Positions 58,977 through 64,000 of a DNA stretch of 64,000 nucleotides are shown here, piece by piece. The DNA comes from Corynebacterium sp. sy039 (GTDB taxonomy: Bacteria; Actinomycetota; Actinomycetes; Mycobacteriales; Mycobacteriaceae), in the NCBI RefSeq assembly GCF_007904105.1, contig NZ_CP042325.1, forward strand, positions 434,001-498,000, written 5' to 3'. Every line of letters starts with the position of its first letter. Position 1 is the first letter of the stretch. The position numbers and the translations under genes were made by a program. Below the pieces are notes generated by a model. The model was not told the origin of the DNA and searched no databases. It saw only the letters and a program-made list of their open reading frames with translations.

Positions 58977-60233
58977 TTATTTTGCTGCATTTTCAATAGC
59001 AGACTTCATATCTTTTGTTGCTTCGTCCACGCTCTTGCCATGAGTAAGCGCTGCGTAGGTATTATCCTGGATTGCTTTAGAAATAGCAGGGTAATATGGG
59101 CTGACTGGACGTGGTTTTGCACTTTCTAAAGAGGTCTTTAGCGCTGGCAAATATGGGTATTTTTTCACCAATGTTTCATCGTCATAGATAGAAGCAAGGA
59201 CAGGCGGGAAAGAATTATCGGCAAACCATGCCTGGTTTTCTTCTTCCACGATGAACTTCATGAAGTCAAGAGCAGTTGCTTTCTTTGTGGAATTGATGTT
59301 GATTCCGTTGTTATAACCGCCCAATGTCGATACGCCAGTGCCATCTTTGGCGACTAGCGGCTGAACCTCAAATTTTCCAGCTACCTGTGAGTTCTGTGCT
59401 TGGGCATTGGTATACATATATGGCCAATTCACCGCATATGCAGTTTCACCTGCGACGAATGCCAAATTGGTTTCTTCTTCAGTAGCAGAAAGAGAGGACT
59501 TGGAGATGACCCCATCTTTATAACCATCGACGAGTGCCTGGATACCTGCTTTTGCCTCTGGTGAATCCACCACTGGTGCACCAGAGTCATCAATGACATG
59601 GCCACCCCAACCTTCAATGAAATCAGCAGTATTAACGGTAAGGCCTTCACTTTGTTTTGCCTGTAAGATCAAGCAATCCTTGGACTGTGCTTTGACGGAT
59701 TCACAGCTTTGTGCCAATTGCGCCCAGGTTCCTGGGGCTTGAGGTACAAGCTCAGTGTTGCGATAGAGCAGTTGCCCATTAGTGTTTTGCGGCAATGCGT
59801 AGAGCGTTCCATTGTAGGTTGCGGACTCGACAGTTGATTTCAGTAGTTTGGAAGTATCTACTGCAAGTTCACCTGTGAGTGGGGCAATCCATTGGTTCGC
59901 TGCAAAATCTGCTGTCCAGATAACGTCGAGCGCCATGACATCATAATCAGTGCTACCAGATTGTAGCGACTGAACTAGGGTGTCGCGTTGTTCAGGAGCA
60001 TCACCAGAAAGTTCCTTGAGCGTTACCTTTTCATCAGGGTGTGCGTCGTTCCATTTTTCGATAACGGGAACGAGTTTATCGGTGTCATTTTTACCCATAG
60101 CAAAGGTAATTGGACCGCGACCATTAGCAGCTCCGGTAGCAGCAGAATCTGAATCTTTGCTACAAGAACTCAAGACCAGAGTGGTGCTCAAGCCAATAGC
60201 TAGCGCGGCTATAGTACGAGTTGGAAACGACAT
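58977..60233 (-). CDS. Sugar-binding lipoprotein (LpqY/TusE-like)
   Basis: A 418-residue substrate-binding lipoprotein. Signal peptide to LSSC (Cys 24), then a two-lobed binding fold: YDVMALDVIWTADFAANQW, LPQNTNGQLLYRN, ADFIEGWGGHV, and VNWPYMY near 268. Related by pattern to LpqY and TusE, which bind trehalose; trehalose released in mycolate synthesis is recycled this way in mycobacteria. The substrate is not proved here. It heads the unit with the two permease genes. Confidence 0.87.
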   Translation of the reverse strand: MSFPTRTIAALAIGLSTTLVLSSCSKDSDSAATGAANGRGPITFAMGKNDTDKLVPVIEKWNDAHPDEKVTLKELSGDAPEQRDTLVQSLQSGSTDYDVMALDVIWTADFAANQWIAPLTGELAVDTSKLLKSTVESATYNGTLYALPQNTNGQLLYRNTELVPQAPGTWAQLAQSCESVKAQSKDCLILQAKQSEGLTVNTADFIEGWGGHVIDDSGAPVVDSPEAKAGIQALVDGYKDGVISKSSLSATEEETNLAFVAGETAYAVNWPYMYTNAQAQNSQVAGKFEVQPLVAKDGTGVSTLGGYNNGININSTKKATALDFMKFIVEEENQAWFADNSFPPVLASIYDDETLVKKYPYLPALKTSLESAKPRPVSPYYPAISKAIQDNTYAALTHGKSVDEATKDMKSAIENAAK

Positions 60234-60356
60234 GAAAAGAAAACCCTTTCTGTATTTTCGTGATGAGGATTCTTTTACACCTAATGTAGTGATCTAGCTA
60301 CTATTTAATAAAGAAAATAGCACAGCTCATTACACCCACGGGGGTAAATCACTCGA

Positions 60357-61016
60357 TTAAACCAACTCTGTTACTTTTTCTACTGTGGCAATTTCTGTTA
60401 ATCGCTGCGTATCTGCGAGGCCACGGACGATAACACTTGAACCACCAACAGCAAGCGGCTGCAATACTTGGTGCTCAAAATCGCTCATACTCGTCCAACC
60501 AGTACCCAGCACTCTGCTTTTTGGTTGGAAAGTCGTCGCTACGCATTCACGCAATAGTCGTTCATCTGTGGTGAAAGCATCACCATAGAATCGCACTGTA
60601 GGGGCAAAATCAATAATCCCCGTCGGTAGCTCTAAACCCAATTCCTCCACACCGCGCCCAAGTGGATCATCGCTCAATGCACAAATATCGCCCTCGAAGT
60701 CGGAAAACTCTCCGGCAGCTATTCGGGAGATATCGGTGAAAAGCACGGCAGCGTGTTCGGGGTCAAAAGAATAATCTATATTGGCAGCAAGCGCACCAAG
60801 CACAATAACAGTGCTTTGCCAACCAGGTGGTAGTGCAACTGCAATTTTTGCCCCAGGTTCGAGATCTAGCTCATCGAGCAACATATTTGCTACTTTTGCA
60901 GCCCAGTTATCAAGAGTAGTAGCTGAGAAATCTAGCCTCGTGCCGATGGTTTCGTCATAAACACTCAGCCGTGGTGTGGCTGGGTCGTCGGCAAGCAATT
61001 CTGATAACAACTTCAT
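60357..61016 (-). CDS. TIGR03089-family protein (AMP-binding-like fragment)
   Basis: A 219-residue protein of an actinobacterial family that looks like a short N-terminal part of an acyl-CoA synthetase. It has GAKIAVALPPGWQSTVIVLGALAAN, but no AMP-binding P-loop of the TSGTTG type or ATPase motif was found. Function is unknown. ATG at 61016 lies 7 bases after TAGCAT, so leaderless translation is likely; the open frame to 61034 starts with TTG. The efeB gene ends 56 bp upstream. Confidence 0.75.
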   Translation of the reverse strand: MKLLSELLADDPATPRLSVYDETIGTRLDFSATTLDNWAAKVANMLLDELDLEPGAKIAVALPPGWQSTVIVLGALAANIDYSFDPEHAAVLFTDISRIAAGEFSDFEGDICALSDDPLGRGVEELGLELPTGIIDFAPTVRFYGDAFTTDERLLRECVATTFQPKSRVLGTGWTSMSDFEHQVLQPLAVGGSSVIVRGLADTQRLTEIATVEKVTELV

Positions 61017-61072
61017 AGTCTCTATGCTAGTCAAAGCTGTTCATTCTCTGCCGACGACAATGAGCAGAGAAC

Positions 61073-62395
61073 TTAGTCAAAAAGCGATTGACCAATGTAA
61101 TCATCACCATCGGCAATCCCCGGTGGAACCACATAGAGCCCGGTGGCGATATGCTGCACATACTCAGTCAATAAATCCGTTGCCATATTTTCTAAAATGG
61201 GAATGAACTTTGTGCGTGGATCTCGTACAAAAGCAATGAAGAATAAACCAGCATTAAAACGCCCTAGCTCATTGATTCCCTCAGTGTAGTTATAGCCACG
61301 ACGCAGCATCCTGTGTCCACCATTATTCTCAGGGTGGACGGTTGCGACATGGGAATTAACATTGATCAACGGCTCATTAAGCTGTGCACCACCAGTTCCA
61401 GGGGCCATATCTTCGGTAGCTAAAGCATGAAAATCTGGTTTATCATGCTCTTTTTTCCCTGATAACGGTGCGCCCTCAAGTTTATCTCTACCGATAATCC
61501 TTTCCTGCTCACGCAGTGACAACTCATCCCATACCTCCATCATCATGGCAATTTTGCGGATGCACAGATATGTGCCTCCCGCAGCCCATGAGGCGTGCTG
61601 ATCGTCGCCAGGTTGAATCCATAAATGCTCATTGAGTTGTGCTGGATCCTCTTCAGCCTTGATATTTGCCGTACCGTCCTTAAATCCAAAGAGATTACGC
61701 GGGGTATGCTGTTGCTGAGAAGTGGAGGAGGTTCTGCCATATCCCAGCTGCATCCACTTAACGGAGGCAAGTCCAAAAGCAATGCGCTTATATTGATGTG
61801 CAGCATGGAGTACAACCATTGGGTCTTCTGCGCAAATTTGGATAACAATATCTCCATCAGAACGATCCGGATCTATTTTTTCCGCTGCCATTCGAGGAAT
61901 ACCAGCGCGCAAGGCTGCTGGAATTTTATGCGCAATCCCAAAACGATCACCGTCTTGGGGGTGCTCAAATAAACTGGCACCAAAACCAAAGGTAACGCTG
62001 AGCGAGGCAGGAGGTTGTCCCATTGTTTCACCAGTGTCATCGGGTGGAACATCATCACGTACCTTGGGAGTATTAATTTCCTCGCCATTCATCATTCTTT
62101 CCGTGGCAGTCGTCCACTGCGTGAGCAAAGAAATCAGATCTTGTTTTCTGCTGACCGTCATATCAAATGCCACCATGAGCATTTGCTGTTGCGCAGGAGT
62201 GATAATGCCTGATTGATGTGCGCCGCGAAAAGGAACAATTGTGCCAGTAGGAGAGTGCTCTTTGCGGATATGTCCTAATTCAAGCGCACCTGTACCAAGC
62301 GCACCGACACCTGCTCCACCCAAACCAGCTAGGAGTTGCCGACGAGAGAGGGAAAACCCACCGGAATGAGAATTATTGGAATCATGCTGTGGCAT
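61073..62395 (-). CDS. efeB: Deferrochelatase/DyP-type peroxidase EfeB
   Basis: A 440-residue heme enzyme exported by the Tat route (LSRRQLLAGLGGAGVGALG). DyP signatures: GFGASLFEHPQDGDRFG, FGFKDGTANI (catalytic Asp in GFKDGT) and NVNSHVATVHPENNGGH with the proximal His. In the EfeUOB system it takes part in iron uptake, possibly by iron release from heme or oxidation. ATG at 62395 is adjacent to the efeO stop (TGATG overlap); a GTG one codon earlier is also open. It is the last gene of efeU-efeO-efeB. Confidence 0.93.
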   Translation of the reverse strand: MPQHDSNNSHSGGFSLSRRQLLAGLGGAGVGALGTGALELGHIRKEHSPTGTIVPFRGAHQSGIITPAQQQMLMVAFDMTVSRKQDLISLLTQWTTATERMMNGEEINTPKVRDDVPPDDTGETMGQPPASLSVTFGFGASLFEHPQDGDRFGIAHKIPAALRAGIPRMAAEKIDPDRSDGDIVIQICAEDPMVVLHAAHQYKRIAFGLASVKWMQLGYGRTSSTSQQQHTPRNLFGFKDGTANIKAEEDPAQLNEHLWIQPGDDQHASWAAGGTYLCIRKIAMMMEVWDELSLREQERIIGRDKLEGAPLSGKKEHDKPDFHALATEDMAPGTGGAQLNEPLINVNSHVATVHPENNGGHRMLRRGYNYTEGINELGRFNAGLFFIAFVRDPRTKFIPILENMATDLLTEYVQHIATGLYVVPPGIADGDDYIGQSLFD

Positions 62396-63600
62396 CACGA
62401 GATAATCGCCTCAGTGAGCTTTGCTAATGGCACTCGCAGTGCATCTACTTTGTCAGAGAGCTCACGACGTTGTTTGTCGTCGAGATCAGTATATGAGGCA
62501 AAACCATCACCAGTGCGATACTTATCCAATGCCTTTTCGATCTCGTCGAAACGCGCAGAAATTGTATCAGCCAATTGTGCGTCTTTTTGCTTAGCCAAAG
62601 CCTCTACATTGCCAAAAGCAACTTTTGCCCCTTCTACATTGGCAAAGAAATCATAGAGATCAGTATGTGAGAAAATCTCTTCTTCCCCAGTGATCTTCGT
62701 GGTGGCAACTTCTTCTAGCAGTCCAATAGCGCCATTGGAAATATCATCGATATTTACAGTGAACTGATCAGAATAAACCAGGTCATAGAGTTTTTGAGTA
62801 TCAGCAACTAATTGATCAGCAATATGGGTTGCTTCCTCGACTGATAACCCAGCATATCCTTCTGGACGCCATAAATCTTTTTCAATGACATGCCAACCAG
62901 TCCAGCTACGTGCCACCGCATCATCGGATTCCTGATGATCTGTTTCACGTTCATCAAGCGCAGGATCAATATCGCCGAATGCTTCAGCAGTAGGTTCTAT
63001 GCGCTCATAGAAAGCACGAGTTGGGGCATAAGCCATTCTGGCTTTTTCGACGTCACCTGCCTTGTAGAACGCAGCAAAGGCTTTGGTTTCCTCAAGGAGC
63101 TGCCCAGTTTGATCACGCACATATGCGGTGTAATTGGTAACGGCGTTAGTAATGAGTTCCTGTTCGTCAGCAGAGACTGCTACTTTTTCCCCAGAATCAT
63201 TCACGGTGAATGGGCGTACATCAACTAGCTTGCCCACCATATTTTTCTTACACGCCGTGTAGTATGTACCTGGTTCTAATACCAGCGTGTAATCAGTTTT
63301 TGTGCCCGGTCCAAGATTTTCTCGCTCCCCGACGATGCGTAGTTGGTCTTCAGCAAGAATCTCGAACTCATTGCGCACTGTACCAGTGTTGCTGAGCGAG
63401 AAACTCACTCGTCCTGAACTAGCAGAATCTGCTGCTACATCACAGGTATCATCGCTAATTTTCACGTCGATAGTGCTTGTGCCACTCTTAGCCGAAGATT
63501 CGGTATTCTCCGGGGTATTAGCAACGCACGCACTCAGCGCACTGGCTGCGCTGAGTGAAACAACCAAGGGTAATGCGGTATGAATGAGATGCTTTTTCAT
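62395..63600 (-). CDS. efeO: Iron-uptake lipoprotein EfeO
   Basis: A 401-residue lipoprotein with signal to LSAC (Cys about 24). An N-terminal cupredoxin-like domain (about 38-130) ends with YYTACKKNMVGKL. The C-terminal M75 domain has the HxxE motif in WHVIEKDLW that binds metal. It supplies iron to the EfeU permease. ATG at 63600 was preferred; the frame is open to 63633 but the signal starts at MKKHLIHT. Confidence 0.93.
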   Translation of the reverse strand: MKKHLIHTALPLVVSLSAASALSACVANTPENTESSAKSGTSTIDVKISDDTCDVAADSASSGRVSFSLSNTGTVRNEFEILAEDQLRIVGERENLGPGTKTDYTLVLEPGTYYTACKKNMVGKLVDVRPFTVNDSGEKVAVSADEQELITNAVTNYTAYVRDQTGQLLEETKAFAAFYKAGDVEKARMAYAPTRAFYERIEPTAEAFGDIDPALDERETDHQESDDAVARSWTGWHVIEKDLWRPEGYAGLSVEEATHIADQLVADTQKLYDLVYSDQFTVNIDDISNGAIGLLEEVATTKITGEEEIFSHTDLYDFFANVEGAKVAFGNVEALAKQKDAQLADTISARFDEIEKALDKYRTGDGFASYTDLDDKQRRELSDKVDALRVPLAKLTEAIIS

Positions 63601-63651
63601 TATGATATTTACCTTTCGAGTCATAGTGAACAAGTACGAACAAGTACAGCG

Positions 63652-64000
63652 TTATTTTTGCTCATGCCTATGGGGGCGGGTACGCATAATAAATAGTGTG
63701 CAGACGACAAGCAAGTATCCGAACCAGCCAAAAAATTGCAGGTAAGTAGGCGAGAGATTGAGCTGGAACATTGCTTCTAGAAGGACAAACCACCACGACG
63801 TAGTGCTAAGCCCTGGGATATGTCCATCGAACAATCCGGTCACATCATAGACAGTATGTCCCCAACCAGGAAGAATGTTTGCTTCCTGGAAGTCGCCGAT
63901 ACCATAAGAGACAATGCCTGCAGCAACAAAAATCAATAAGAATGCGGTGGTATTAAAGAATTTTTTGAGATTGATATGCGTCGTACTGCGATAAATAAGC
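63652..64000 (-). CDS. efeU: EfeU iron permease, C-terminal part (runs off the window)
   Basis: The last 115 codons of an FTR1-type permease. Visible: a helix (FLLIFVAAGIVSYGIGDFQEA), a loop with GLFDGHIPGLS, then two more helices (FVLLEAMFQLNLS... and FGYLLVVCTLFIM) and a basic C-terminus. The REXXE iron motifs would lie further 5', outside the window. The gene precedes efeO by 51 bp, completing efeU-efeO-efeB. Confidence 0.85.
   Translation of the reverse strand, partial: LIYRSTTHINLKKFFNTTAFLLIFVAAGIVSYGIGDFQEANILPGWGHTVYDVTGLFDGHIPGLSTTSWWFVLLEAMFQLNLSPTYLQFFGWFGYLLVVCTLFIMRTRPHRHEQK

Overview
The window reads as chromosomal DNA of a Corynebacterium. The evidence is a fused biotin carboxylase/BCCP gene (accBC) beside paired dtsR2/dtsR1 carboxyltransferase genes with an AccE-type epsilon subunit and birA, a monomeric isocitrate dehydrogenase, guaB-guaB3-guaA, WhiB3/SigD/RsdA, a His-tailed GroEL1, and actinobacterial marker families (DUF3017, DUF3151, TIGR03089, LpdA). 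Gene order follows blocks I recall from Mycobacterium tuberculosis: glmM/Rv3440c-Rv3438, alr-tsaEB-rimI-tsaD-groES-groEL1-whiB3-sigD-rsdA-guaB2-guaB3-guaA, folD-metX-icd-trpS-Rv3335c-dacB1, Rv3311-upp-amiA/B-lpdA, and accA3-sseA-maf-accE-accD-birA-PH-purK-purE. G+C looks moderate by eye (not computed), which suits the C. diphtheriae-like group better than C. glutamicum. Species is not determined.

Layout. 1-2.6 kb: the end of glmM and three small or secreted-looking genes that sit where the ESX-4 flank lies in mycobacteria. 2.6-8.1 kb: a hydrolase-like gene, alr, and the t6A-tRNA/rimI cluster. 8.1-10.3 kb: CIRCE-controlled groES-groEL1. 10.4-12.8 kb: whiB3, sigD and rsdA, the last with a ten-G tract in its first codons. 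13-17.3 kb: guaB, guaB3, guaA. 17.4-24.4 kb: envelope genes, metQ-metN-metI (metI frameshifted), trmL, folD, metX. 24.5-33.2 kb: icd, an MFS exporter, exonuclease III, a 59-aa membrane protein, trpS, a YihY-type protein and a D,D-carboxypeptidase. 33.4-35.9 kb: an operon of an EspC-like small protein, a leaderless NlpC/P60 hydrolase and a protein with an internal duplication. 36-42 kb: upp, an XRE regulator, an M20 amidohydrolase, lpdA, a Tat-exported PhoD phosphatase. 42-56 kb: accBC, sseA, an ATP-grasp gene, an AAA+ ATPase with iteron-like upstream repeats, maf, accE, dtsR2, dtsR1, birA, purK, purE. 56-60 kb: a frameshifted ydcF and a sugar ABC importer without its ATPase. 60-64 kb: a TIGR03089 gene and efeB-efeO-efeU, with efeU running off the edge.

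How the genes work together. AccBC, DtsR1, AccE and BirA form the biotin-dependent acetyl-CoA carboxylase module, and DtsR2 serves the related acyl-CoA carboxylase for mycolic acids. RsdA would restrain SigD. GuaB, GuaA and Upp, with PurK and PurE, supply purine and pyrimidine nucleotides. MetQNI and MetX serve methionine supply. EfeUOB is an iron importer.

Most unusual points: two separate loci each pairing a small EspC-like helical protein with a larger signal-less protein (candidate ESX-4 cargo); the poly-G tract in rsdA, where either single-base slip stops translation; three CIRCE half-sites before groES; a repeated iteron-like block before the AAA+ gene; and two frameshifted genes (metI, ydcF). 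The two frameshifts and the G tract could partly be assembly errors, so they should be checked against reads first.
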